Below, one piece after another: positions 49,128 to 61,076 of a stretch of 64,000 nucleotides of DNA. Within the stretch, counting starts at the first letter, position 1; each line of letters starts with the position of its first letter. Below the pieces are notes generated by a model, which did no database searches, had not been told where the DNA came from, and was given only the letters and a program-made list of their open reading frames with translations. Position numbers and translations under genes: made by a program. The stretch lies in contig JALGPY010000001.1 in assembly GCA_023055425.1 (NCBI GenBank), positions 117,285,057 to 117,349,056 of the forward strand. The letters run 5' to 3'. The stretch is from Linanthus parryae (taxonomy: Eukaryota; Streptophyta; Magnoliopsida; Ericales; Polemoniaceae).

Positions 49128-49844
49128 CTAGGCTTTAGGGCTTCCTTGGATTTCGCAATTTTCTTGCGCTTTCCTTTGGAAGTAGAGGCAACTCCTTTTG
49201 CCCTTCTTCTTATGCACCATCATTATGGCCTTGCCCTTGCCTTTTTTGGCGCTCTGTTCAGCTGTCTTTAGCATTTTCAACAAGTCTGGCAGAGTCTTAC
49301 TGATCTCGTTCATATTATAGTTCATGATGAACTGATTATAACTGTCAGGCAACGATTGCAAGACAAGATCAGTTGCCAAATCTTGGCCAAGTGGGAATCC
49401 CAGTGTCTCAAGGTTCTCAATGTACCCGATCATTCGGAGTACATGAGGCCCTACTGGATTCCCCTCTGCGAGACTACTCTTGAATAATGCTTTAGAAACC
49501 TCATAGAGCTCATGCCTTGCCTGTTCCTGAAACAATTGTTTCAATTGTATGATCATATCATAGGCCTCCCTGTTCTCGTGCTGAAGCTCAGCAGTCATGG
49601 TGAAAATCATGAGGCAAGTCACGTCATTAGAATCATCAATATGTTTCTGACGTGCCCTTACTTCCGCTAGAACAGACTCATCTTGTGGTGGTTCTGGACT
49701 TGGAGTGTCCAAGACGTACAACTTCTTTTCTTGCTTAAGGAAAATCCTTAAGTTTCTGTATCAGTCAAGGAAATTTGTTCCACACAGTTTATCCTTCTCA
49801 AAGACAGACCGTAGGGATGAAGTCGATGCGTTGTTGTTTTCCAT
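49128..49844 (-). pseudogene. gag: Copia gag (UBN2 type)
   Basis: ATG at 49842-49844 opens MENNNASTSSLRSVFEKDKL; an in-frame TGA, apparently replacing the Trp of LDW, cuts the N-terminus near 49760. The frame then runs intact to 49128: AELQHENREAYDMIIQLKQL, GFPLGQDLATDLVLQSLPDS and YNMNEISKTLPDLLKMLK are typical of copia gag. A lysine-rich tail leads into the zinc knuckle in the next frame. Confidence 0.88.
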
Positions 49845-49904
49845 TTGGAATTCTAAAAAACGAGAAATGTGCAATTTTAGTATTTTGAACAATTTAACTA
49901 TGTT

Positions 49905-51439
49905 CAACAATGGCTAGATCATCAAATATAGCTCCCACTATTTTTCTCGGATTAATAGCCCTCACCATTAATGCGGAAAATATCATTACATTTTCTAGTA
50001 GGTCCAAGATCCCCTTTTGACTTCTTCTTGAGCTTGCTTTGGCAAGTCACCCAAGAATAGGTTATTTAGGTAGGAACCATTCCAATTTCATCCCATGCAA
50101 CGCTTGGTCCAATTAGGTGAATAACTCTTTATTCTTTATCCCATGGATAACGCCTAATTGTCATCCATGTAGGTTCATCAATCCAATTGAGTCTTACCCA
50201 GTTGCGTCCAACCTCTTGCTTCAACATACACACATTACTAGCTTGTGTCGTGCGCAACACACCATGGTAAATTAAAATCGCCTTGCTTTGGCAAGCCCGA
50301 ATTTTAATGAACCATGATCATGAAGAGTGTTTTGGCAAGAAAAGGCAAAACGCAATATTTTAATTGATGGATTTAATCATTATTTGTTTGGTTGATCCAA
50401 TGCTTATTTGTATTGGGCAATCCACAAATAAAAGATCTTCCTTGTTTATTATTATCTTGTTAATGTTTTGCTAGTATCGCCATACACACAAAATAAATAA
50501 CAATACATAAATAATAAACATCCACAAAATAAAATAAAAAAAAAAAACGTGGCATGGATATGGCCCCTAAACTAAGATATTATCAAGCCAATGATAATAT
50601 CCAATTGCCCTAAAGTGACAAGCTCATCTCCATGTACTCCACCATAGCGCGCGCCTAGGGGTGTCTTCTTTGTCTTTTGGCTTCTTTGGTTCTCCGGTCT
50701 TCTTCTCCATGCTCTTGGCTATCATCTAAATATTTCTAATTCTAGCCTAACATCTAGAATAAATAAATAATAAAAGCCTCCTATGTCGAGGAGAAAAGAC
50801 GACTCGCAGGCCGTAAAACCTAATTAATTATTACATTAATTTGATCAGCTCGCAGGCCATAAACCAAACTACAAAGCAATAAACATCCACAACCTAGGCC
50901 ATATCCATCCACCATGCAACAAAGCACATAATACAGTTAAAACCAATTTTTAACGCACTTGTTCAATTTTAATTGAATTGGGTAATTAAGGTTTCAACGG
51001 TCCAAGGGGTCCAACCCATACATGGGCCGAACCCCTAGGAGGTCCGCCGCCCGCCCTAGTGACCCGCGGCCTTGCTTGGCGCGCAAGGAGGAGGGGGGAC
51101 GGCTAGGGTTTCGGTTCTAGTCTCCTTCCCTTCTTCCTTGTTGCCAAAGCTTGGTTGTTTCCTTTATGGATGTTTTCATAAAATTGTTTCCATAATTGAA
51201 AACTCCTTTTCAACTATGTGCCCATGAACCCTAATTTTGAAGAACCCAATAATTCACATCCTATGTGATTAAACTCACCAATTCTAACATCAAATGTTAA
51301 ATTAGATCTTGTTTATGTTGAATCAAATTCAATTTCGCATCTACTATTCCAATTAATTTCAATTTTCGCGTAATATGAACACAACGGTGTATGACCTGAA
51401 ATCGTAATACATAAAATCATGTTATGCACTACGACCTGT
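49905..51439 (-). other. Copia A 5' leader, non-coding
   Basis: 1.5 kb between PBS and gag. It shares blocks with 9425-9660 of copy 1. Contains A-rich and C-rich stretches but no open frame of note. Confidence 0.7.
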
Positions 51440-51452
51440 GGCTCTGATACCA
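51440..51452 (-). other. Primer-binding site, tRNA-Met type
   Basis: Minus strand tggtatcagagcc, complementary to the 3' end of initiator tRNA-Met, one base from the 5' LTR. Standard for copia elements. Confidence 0.92.
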
Positions 51453-51453
51453 C

Positions 51454-52861
51454 TGTTGTGTTTTGACGTAGGTAACGCAGCGGAATAACAAAAATTTAAT
51501 TCCTACCCAAAGCCCACCAAGGATCACAGGAAGAGACATCATAACATGATAATGGACAAAGTAGTTGTGTACCTTTTGGTTTGGGAGATCACACAAAGAA
51601 TATTGTCCTCGTCTCTATGGTTGATCCACGTCTAGAGGTGAGATCTAGATTCTTCCTTCTCAAGTTCTAGCTTGGACCGGAGGAAGAGGGAAGAAGGAAT
51701 CAAGCAACCAAAGGAAGAAGAGAGGGTTTCGGCCCTCTCTTGTGCCGACGGGAAGGGACCGGACGGGCTAGTGGCTTCGGCCTCTAGCTTTGTCTTACTC
51801 TCTCCCACTCTCTTGTGTTATGTCTAATAACATTAGTGGGAAGGAAGCTAGAGCCTCCTTTATATAATCCAACAACTCCTTGTTAACTACATAAAGGTCC
51901 TTCCTAGTTCTACATCAACATGGATTAGTCACTTCCTTGCATATTAGTCCCACTAAGTTTGCAAGGTGTTGCAAAGTGATCCTTCGTATTAACTAATCAT
52001 ATTAATTAATCCCAAATCTACTCTATTTGACGTGTGACCCCATATGTTTCTACTTAGTTGGTAGTAACTTATTACTAACATGGAGCGGTGTCTAGCAACA
52101 CATCCATGCACCCAACTAATAGAAATAGTCAGTGATCCCTAGAAACCTTTGTGCCCAATATCTTATATTGCACTATCCCTTTGTCTCCATATCCGGATTG
52201 GACACGAGACATAAATTGTCACACTCGTATATCCAATCCATAGTTCCTTGATCCTGGGAATATGCTTATGCAAGCAGATAACATCAATATCTTCATATTG
52301 ATTTATCTATGTCTGGCCAGACATTCAATAAGCCTCATCCCTCGAGTGGCCGTGGATATTTACTCCCATTATGTGGTAGGGACAAATCCTCTCTACATCA
52401 GTACGATCTCTAAGCTTGCTTCCTATCATGCCCGATAGCTATCTTTATGATTACCCAGTTACGGTGTAACGTTTGATAACATCAAAGCACGATATTTCAC
52501 AACCAGAATATCTAGTGACTTCAAGGCTAAGGATTGAAATTATATTAGCACTACGAGAAGCGATTGTGACTTTAACATAATCTAATGTATCCTTCTCGTT
52601 GTGGGTCAATCCAGTATGTCATTACTCCTAATGCATAACCATGTGTTAGACTTGATATCTCCATATTAATCTACACACATACTAGTATATATTTGGTCGT
52701 CCCTTTAATCAATATATTGGACTAAGGATATTTAAGATAAACAACACATTGTTCTAAGGAATTCATTATATTATATATCACAATATATAATAAATGAATA
52801 TTCTAGCCAATAACAATTTTCATACTAAATATAGATTGCCTCTAGGGAACCTATTCCAACA
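51454..52861 (-). repeat. 5' LTR of copia A copy 2
   Basis: 1408 bp; plus-strand ends tgttgtgttttgacg and aacctattccaaca. Followed by the target duplication gatgt. Confidence 0.95.
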
Positions 52862-53960
52862 GATGTCGGCACACATAGTAAGGTATCTTATGCTTTCCGA
52901 AGTATTATTGCGGGTCGCGATTTAGTTAAATCAGGATTGGATTGGAAGGTTGGATCGGGCGAGAGTATCCGAATTTTCAGGGGGAAACTAGTTTCCCCGC
53001 GGTAGCACCCTAGATTTATTTCTTGCAGCCCCAGTGGCTATGAAAACGTTACAGTGAACTCTCTTATTGATCCAACGAAAATAAGATGGAATGAGGACAT
53101 GTTAGCCCAACTTCTCCTACCTATTGGTGCGGCTTTAATTCGTAAAATTCCCCTTGCAGAATTCCCCGAACCCCGTGAATATTTTTGGCACCACTCGGAC
53201 CACGATTTTGACTCCGTCTCTTTGGGATATAACTCTCCTCTTCTAATGATCATTTAATCGACAGTGGCTTGAATTGCACTGGGCAATTTGGTGTCGGCTC
53301 AATGACTTGGTCTTTAATGACCAGCAATAAACTGCTCCAACTACCGTTGCGTTCGGCTTGGGTTACTTACAGTTGTACAATGAGGCAATTTTGGGTGGGC
53401 AGTTCGCGGATGGTGTCTCAGTTAATACTCCAGCCAACATTGTTCGCGTCCACCAGTGGATGGCTCCATTAAGGTAAACTCGTACGTTGCCTGGTTTAGG
53501 TACAACATGGCTACCGGAATTGGCTGTGTTTTGCGCGAATCCACGGGTCTGTTTGCTGTTGGATCGCCGCGTTTAGCGGAGTTAACTGTCGTCCTTTCTG
53601 GATTGCAACTACCCCGAGAGCTCTATTTCAGCTAGAAACATACAGCTTAGTTGATGTTCATCTGCTTCGAGATGGTCTTTTCGACAGAATGAGGGAAGAG
53701 GCAAGAATGCAAGCTTGTGAGCTACGAAAGCTTGTGGAAGAGTGCAGGCTTCTTTTGAATAATTTTCAAGCTTCCTCGGTCTCCTTCGTATGTAGGCTTG
53801 GAAATACTTTAGCGCATTGTTTTGCCTAAAAGGGTTTAGTTGAAGAGGATATGTCATTTTATTTGCAAGTTCCAGATTGGCCAAATATTGTATTCTGTGA
53901 AGATCTTTCGAATGTGACGCCCATTTATTAATGATAAAAGTTCTTCCATAAAAAAACAAA
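52862..53960 (+). pseudogene. Degenerate LINE, part 2 (ORF2 C-terminus)
   Basis: Takes up the LINE after the copia element: YAFRSIIAGRDLVKSGLDWK, the block that normally follows SKYY(K)DS at 44470-44500. An RNase H-like tail comes next (GIGCVLRESTGLFAVGSPRL, then NTLAHCFA near 53800). A short 3' UTR ends in an A-rich tail (about 53949-53960). Many stops. Confidence 0.8.
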
Positions 53961-56541
53961 GGTAAGAGACAAATTCACCCTCTCAAGTTGGACATAAGGA
54001 CACTTCCATTCATTGTTTGAGAAAAGACACTTCCACCCTTTCAGCGCCAAATTTTAGAATGCTTACACCCCTTATATTGTAGCCTCCTTAGTCTAAGGTA
54101 GAATATGTCGCTGAAGATAGTTTTGGGGGCAAATTTACCCGCATATCAAACATTAATTTACCCGCATATCAAACAACCCTTAACTTTCTCGAGTTATTAA
54201 TTTCGAGTTTGGATTTGGTGGACCCGTCTTGGTCTCGATCAAACAGTCATTCACTTCAACGACCCATTTCGAGTAGTACAAGAAGCGGAAGGACAGTTCT
54301 TTTGAGATTTGGTCGGTGGCTTCATTGCATGTTTGTATGTAGTTTCCGCCCAATTTCTTCACTCGAGGTGAAGCTAAAGCTTCTTAATAGCTGGTTTACT
54401 GCCCGGGCTTTTCTATTGTTCAGGTTTCTTGCTTTTTTGCTTCTAATACAAGTAATTATGGGTCATGCTGCGCTACCTACCGGGTGAGTGCTCTTAAAAA
54501 AAGTATCTTAATTTTAAGGCTAAGGACTCTTAATAATTTCATTCCGAATAATTAAAAACTCGAGGATTTGATAATTTTACTAGCTTTCTAGCTATATAAA
54601 TCTTGGACACCGTGTCGCTTCTGTTTCATTGAATCGTTACATATGAAAATACCAATCATAAGTGTACAACATGTTGATTTGCCAACTTTCAGTATTCTTG
54701 GTCTTGTTATGAGAAACATGTACCTACTCTCTAATATAGAATTATATTCATGAATTGTTCAAAAAAAAAAGAGAGAGAGAGTTATATGCAGGAAAGATGG
54801 AGAGAAAGAGACTTAGAGCATGCATCATCACACAAAAGTACATAATTTTTATTTTGTTGGCGGAGATTTTTTTTTTTTTTAGGAAAAAATTGGCGGAGAT
54901 TTATTCAAACAGATAACAAGCAGATAAAGAAGACACAGACGGCCATAGATCCTACTTTTCTGAAGTATCTCAAGAGTCTCGATCTGTTGACTAGAAATTG
55001 TTTTGATCAAATAGAGGACAAAGAATTTGATGGTACGTTTTGAAAGATTGCCGGGTATCACGAAGGTCAACAACATTGCTTTGTCATTGGGTTTCCTATT
55101 TTCTATTATTGCAAATGTGAACCTCAAATTGGTCCTCACAGAAGAAAACAAAGTACCATATCAGGAGTGGAGTAATAATTTGATCCCGCATATACTCTGT
55201 GCAGTGATGGTAAGTGCTAAGACAATCCACAATGGTGAGCTCCCCCGAGTCCACATGTTCCCACCTTATCTCACTATTAATCTTCTTAATATTTACAATT
55301 CTATCATAATAGCTAAAACAGACAAAATACTATTCTTCCACTTCTATTATATATATATATATATATTTTTTTTAGCAACACTTCTACTATATTTCATTGT
55401 AACTACATTACTGTATAGTTAAATACACTAGACACCCCAAATTTAATCAGTAAGACAACTGTAACCCTATATCTTTATTAATTGTACTATTAGCGACTAA
55501 TGTTATTTTATCCAATAAAATTTCGAGAATAAATATAAAAACACGTTACAATAAATGCATTTACATAAACATAAATTATTCAAACACAACATTTGAATAC
55601 AAACTTCTCTATATGGGATAATATTTGTAATGAATACAAAATACATTTATTTGCAGGGGGTCAAAATGTAGTTTACATAAAATTTGTACCCCACACTCCA
55701 CTACTGTGAACAAACAAAAAAAGAAACAAAAAAGAAAACAAAACCCTTCTTCTGCCCCACAGAGCTCGAGCTTGCCTCCGGTTTCCTCCAAGCTCGCCTC
55801 CAAGCCCGCCGACCTCCGATTAGCGACGAGCTCGCCTCCAAGCCCACGCTGCTGCAGCCGCTAATCACGCCCCCGACCTCCATCGAGCACACGATTGTGG
55901 ATGGTCTAACAACAACTCGAAAATGAACTCCAAACAGTGGTAGAGTCAGGAATTAGCCAAGAGGGGCACAATTTAGAATTTTCCGATTATACATTCGTAC
56001 TTGAGTTAATGAATTATGATGCTCAATTTATGAAAACAAAATATTCAACGAACTATTGAAAAAGGGAGGTATTTGCAGTTTATTAACAGGTCGTCTAATA
56101 CTTTTTGTGATATAATTTATAATTGTAGTAATTGAATGAGGAAAAGTATTTTCAGTTAGGGAGGAGTAATATTGCCAATGTCTATTCTATAAGGGGCGTA
56201 ATTTAAAAATATCAGTTAGAAAGAACAGAGGCATTTGCATTTCTTGAAAACTTTAGGGGCAAGCAGGGATGGACGGACCCAGTATATTTTCCAAAATACA
56301 CCTTAAATCTATGAGAATGAACTATTTCCCAGAATGTGACATGTAGAATAGTTTATCCGCACCATATTTTAGAGACCAAACACTTTATAAAAAATAAAAA
56401 AATTAAAATATTTTAAAGATAAAGTTTTTCTCAGGGGTCGTGTCTTCGGACACAAGCCATGCACAGTCTAGAACGAAAAGCAACCCGACTGTGTGCAATC
56501 TTTTATTGACTAAACATTAAAAGTACGTGCTAGTTTGGGTG
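53961..56541. other. Intergenic DNA, no certain gene
   Basis: AT-rich. 55027-55220 on plus has an open frame (MVRFERLPGITKVNNIALSL) ending near a donor-like gtaagt, but no neighbours or family were recognised. 55340-55372 is a TA/T run. 55740-55880 is C-rich. No repeat family identified. Confidence 0.5.
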
Positions 56542-56821
56542 CAGGGCCGTCTCTAGGTTTTCGGAGGCCCTAGACGAATCCAACTCCTGGGGCCCTTTGT
56601 AAAAGAAAACATGTATAGCATCATCACATATTACTTTGAGAAAGTAGAAGAATTCGATTTTGTTGCTTAAACAATATATTTTTGTCATAAAAATGTGTGA
56701 ATCAAACATAATGTACGTGAATTTTATTACATAACCCTCATTGTTTATTGAAAATTGGGCCCCTTCCATTATCGGGGCTCTAGGCAAGTTGTAAATTGGC
56801 CTAATGGTAAAGACGGCCCTG
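56542..56821. mobile_element. hAT MITE, 280 bp
   Basis: Inverted termini cagggccgtct at both ends, flanked by a perfect 8-bp duplication tttgggtg (56534-56541 and 56822-56829). A sub-terminal region with ggccctag/ctaggc is typical of CAGGGCCG hAT MITEs. No coding capacity. A related end, cagggccggctcgtg, occurs alone at about 57000. Confidence 0.9.
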
Positions 56822-58273
56822 TTTGGGTGTAGTTCTGTCTCTCCGGGTCTGACTTCAAACACAGCAAAAAAACACATTGAATCTAGAACAAAAGGCAACC
56901 CGAGAGTGTGCAATCTTGTATAGACTAAACATTACAAGTTTTGATATGATTTAGTTTCGAACCTCTAAAATAGGCACCGGTGGAGATAGTGTATATAACC
57001 AGGGCCGGCTCGTGTCACCCATGGTTTTTCTGAGATTTATACCCGAATATGAAATACTTTTTCATTGGTGCCCTTTTTTTATTTGACAAGTGCCCACACT
57101 ATATTGAACTCGTGAATTGATGCGACTCTTGTTATTTGACTTTACTTAGAATTATGTCATTGATCCCGGATGTTCTCTATTCATGTCTTTGCCCCCTAGA
57201 ATAACATGCAAGTGTTAATGCTGTGGATCATGCCAACATAAATAATTTTTTTTGCGAAATACTACATATTCAGAAATACTACAAATTCACCATTCATAAT
57301 ACAATTATAAGAATACAATTCAAACCTATGTTTTCAAATTAAACACTCTGGTCATGATTTTCTCAAGAACAACATTCTGGTCATAAATTTTCAAATTAAA
57401 CCGAAATCTCCACTTGGGCTTTATTTGCTGAAGTAGTAGCACCAACAAACCCATTGAATCAGAAGGCCCAAACCTAGATAACATAAATTGCTAGGGTTCC
57501 AACTTCCAAAGAGAAAGGGATAAATAGAACTAGCTAGAAGGGGTATGTGGTTAATGAGTCACATGTACTCCCTACACTTTTGTATTTTACCAAAGTGCCC
57601 AAACATGTATACTGAATGCAATGTGAAGAGGTAATCATTACAGCCTCAGGGAATTACTGAACTGATAGCAACTTATCATTAAGGTAGAGTCAACCCACCA
57701 CCCAACCTCCCCCAATGTGTTATCATTTTCATCCCCAAGAATATTAGGCTTATCAATACTTCCCCTGTTCCACAGCAGGGCCCACAAAGGCAATGCACAA
57801 TACGCGTTCTGTCATAATGGATGAATATAGTGGCATAAACGAAACAGATAGAGTTTCAAATTAGTATGATCAATAAATTTGGTTGTTCAGTAACACCGAT
57901 AAGTTCAAATCATGCATGCTTTGCATTACAACGATGTAGAGAGATGAAATAATAGAATTGTGTAAGAGTCGACGCTATGTGGTATGGAGTAGGCCTGTTA
58001 GCTTTGTCAGTAATGTCGTCTTGCCCTAAGAGATTCGAGCAGTTTGAAATTTTAATCGAATTAGCCAACTTTTAATTTCTTATTACTGAAGTGGGCCTAT
58101 ATGCTATTCTCTTTGGGTGAAAAATTACATAACAATGCCTATGTATGATCTTGGAGCAAATATGTCTCGCCGAGTACCACCTCTAATGTACCCAGGGTGG
58201 CCCTAGGTATGATACTAAAATGGGCGTGGGCAGTTTTATGGGCTGGACAATGGCCGACCTTACTACAACCAAT

Positions 58274-58312
58274 GGTAAGTCATGGTCAACCAAGGGTAAG
58301 TCATGGTCAACC
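58274..58312. repeat. Tandem duplication, 21-bp period
   Basis: ggtaagtcatggtcaacc occurs at 58274-58291 and 58295-58312. Confidence 0.85.
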
Positions 58313-58544
58313 TGCATTTTTTTGGCTCGAGAGAGAGAATCAATCTTATTCATTCACTTCTTAGCGACTGCACAACATGCTTTTACACTTTACACCATGA
58401 AGAGGAATGAATAAACCATATTTCATCTATAGCGCAATATTGTAGATTTGAAATGGTACATTTGGAAGTAAGCATCGCTCTACCTGCAACTTTAAAAATG
58501 TGTTGATAAATTTAAAACATTTAACAACCTGATACATATTTGAC

Positions 58545-58666
58545 GTGTGATTTTTCACACTATTTTCTGGTACATGATAGAGAACAAAACAATACATGGC
58601 CGTGTGATTTTCCACATTATTTTCTGTACCTGAAAGAGAACGAAACAATACATGGCCATGTGATTG
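58545..58666. repeat. Tandem repeat, 56-57 bp period
   Basis: Units 58545-58601 and 58602-58657, both with gtgtgatttt..cacattatttctg-like sequence and ending in aatacatggcc, followed by a third partial unit. Confidence 0.8.
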
Positions 58667-59554
58667 TAATTGGTTGGTTTGTGATCGCAAAATTTTACCC
58701 CATGAAAACAGTGGTATGTGGACCACTCAAGAGCCATTTTCAACCTGTTGGCCCTTTGTGAATTTTGAGAATCTTGGCAGAGGTCCTGTGCTTTTCTTCC
58801 TTTTTCTCTCATATATCCTTTCACCAAAACCTCAAATTGGCTGGTATTGCAAAATAGGTGCTGGTCTAATATTTAGATATCAGTACATGTCACAGATTTG
58901 GACACATGCACATGCATGAATGAGTACATACATATTTGGTGTAAGATACAAAATAAGCAAGGGGTTTGAGATTAGACTTCACATAACATCTTTACATTAT
59001 TATTGGTGTTTCCTGATTTAGTTTTCGATGTCAAGTTTGATCATTGAAAGCCACCATGCACCGTCCCTTATGAATATTGGAGGAAACCAAATGATGCACC
59101 TTCTTCTGCATGCCCACTACCAAACATTGTCCTTTTGGGAATTTCCTTTGTTTGGGTTTGCAAGTTCTTTCTGTTCATGGTGTTCACCACATAAAATCTT
59201 CCTATACAATGTTGGCACACCAACCCTATCTTCTGGTCTTAGAAATAATAATTTGGATTTATTGGGCTTGTGGAAGATGTTGAACAAGGTTCTAAGCAAT
59301 CAAAGTTTGACACTTAAACAACCTTTTCATTCAGCCTTATGTGTCGTCATCGCGGCCCTAAACTTCTGAGGCTTAAAGCTACGTAAAAGTTTTGAACCCT
59401 AAATTGATAAAAATAACACCAAAATGATACTATTTTTTTGTCAAAATATATAATGAACGATAATTGTTAATATTATAGGGTCCTACGAAGTTTCAGCTGG
59501 TCTTTGAGAGCTCCCACTGGAGAGAAAAATAGACCTAGGCGGCATGGCAGCCGC

Positions 59555-60252
59555 ATGAAGATCAGGAAGACGAGGACCCCTTATGTCGCTGAAAGAGGAA
59601 AATGTCGTTGATTATGCAAATGAGTTTTGCCAAGAAGCAGTTGTATATAGGAGGATCCTTTGAGGAAGATCCAAGTGTACACCAGGGGTAGAGTATAGAA
59701 ACACAGAGAGTGTAGGTTGTGAGTAGGGAGAGAGCAAGCGGTGATAACTGAGAGAGAGAGATAGACAGTATGAAAATGGCCAGAGCTTCCGCGTGATTAG
59801 AAGATTGCAATGAAGGGTTAACAACCCCATATATAGTGGGAAATGTGACCGTTGTAGTGGGTTATTGCGCTCATTAATGGCGGCTTAATTACCTCAACCA
59901 TAACGACACGTTTGTCCGCATATATAGGGACCGTTACGCACTTCGTCCGCGTATACCGGAACCGTTATGAGGTTGACCGGGTTTATGGGGCACATGGCCA
60001 TAAATCTCTCAAAGCAGTTACCAGGGGTCGCGCGCGGGCTAGGTTGACGCTCGTGCGCGACATATCTTACTCTAGCCTCCAAACCACTAAGTTCCTAGGA
60101 CTCCCGTGTGGAATGATATACGAGGGGCCTTGTCCCGCAGCCCCCATACGGATAAGCATGGGTAATGCTCGTGTAGTACTGGAGCACCACCAGATGTGCT
60201 AGATGACTGCCACGTGTAAGCTGACTCATGTGGCTAGAACACACTATCTACA
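59555..60252 (-). repeat. Probable 3' LTR of a minus-strand gypsy-like element
   Basis: On the minus strand a polypurine tract (aaaaagggggctaa) is followed at 60252 by TGTAGATAGTGTG, an LTR-like start. Downstream lies a TATA-like ctatatatgg (about 59829-59838), then CT-rich leader-like sequence. The left end (TG at about 59555) is a guess, because the second LTR is outside the window. The PPT plus TG start is the main evidence. Confidence 0.55.
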
Positions 60253-60267
60253 TTAGCCCCCTTTTTG
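60253..60267 (-). other. Polypurine tract
   Basis: Minus strand caaaaagggggctaa directly before the proposed LTR. Confidence 0.6.
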
Positions 60268-61076
60268 CGTGTGGAGACACTCATCAGATAGACTTCAATG
60301 CGCAAAAACTAGCGCGTGCGTTGTAGCCACGCACCAATTCAAATGTCCGAGATATGAGCCCCCAAGCGTGTCATTATAGTCTATAATCCCTAGGATCGTG
60401 CCTTCTGTTCCTCTAGGGTTTTAGCCGTGACATCAGCAGAGGCCTGTGATTGCGTGATTCGGCGGTGACTGTTGCGATTCTACAACTGAAAGGACGCGAC
60501 TCTTCAGCAGATTTGAATAAATAATCCTCATCCTCCATTGTTGTAAGCTACTGCATCTCCCTAGAATGAATGTATACTGAGAATCTCCGAGAGAAAATCC
60601 AGATTATCAATCATCAGTTCTTCTTGGCGGATCGTCTCCTTCAAATTGCTTCAACAAAACAAGGTTGGTTCGCTCAATTTTGGATTAATGCTTCTCATAT
60701 GAATATCCCCCTCTTAACATACCTTTACCTGTTGAATCTGAAACCCAGAAATATTCAAAGACCCACCATTGTTTGTAACTGTAGGAAAGGTCCTTAAAAC
60801 CCTAAAAGATTGAAACTTTGAAACTTTGGTAATCTAGGATTCTAAAACCAGGAAACTGGAACCCAGAACTTATAATTTCCAAAATTGAAGTTGATATGAG
60901 CCAACTTGAAACCCAGAAGCTTGCAATTATTTAAACCTCAACTTCAATAGTTGTTGACCTTCGACAATTCTTCAAGTATCGAGAACTCATAAATTTGTTT
61001 TGAATTTGTTCTTGAATTTCTGCTTGAGTCAATTTTAAAGGTGGGTATATCTCTCCCCCATTTTCTTGCTGTAGAT
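60268..61076 (+). other. Leader of the antisense PMD frame
   Basis: No gene. Probably promoter and 5' leader of the plus-strand PMD frame, inside the minus-strand LTR element. Short gaaaccc-type repeats (gaaacccagaa) recur at about 60740-60920. Confidence 0.4.

Larger units (their letters stand above)
44509..52861 (-). mobile_element. Complete copia element, family A (copy 2)
   Basis: 8353 bp with two LTRs, PBS, gag, pol and polypurine tract, flanked by perfect 5-bp duplications gatgt (44504-44508 and 52862-52866). Inserted in the old LINE. The LTRs are similar but carry scattered substitutions and small indels, so it is clearly older than the Athila-like element at the window start. Coding frames hold several stops and frameshifts. 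Copy 1 (9375-14093) and the solo LTR (19480-20884) belong to the same family. Confidence 0.95.
56830..59554. other. Intergenic DNA with small tandem repeats
   Basis: No gene supported. Holds a possible solitary MITE end at 57000, a 21-bp tandem duplication at 58274-58312 and a 57-bp tandem repeat at 58545-58666. Open frames at 58674-58919 and 59028-59369 show no recognisable protein. Confidence 0.55.

Noticed and set aside
55027..55422. 131-codon frame as a gene
   Set aside because: No family recognised, AT-rich low-complexity second half, and an overlapping minus-strand frame of similar quality.
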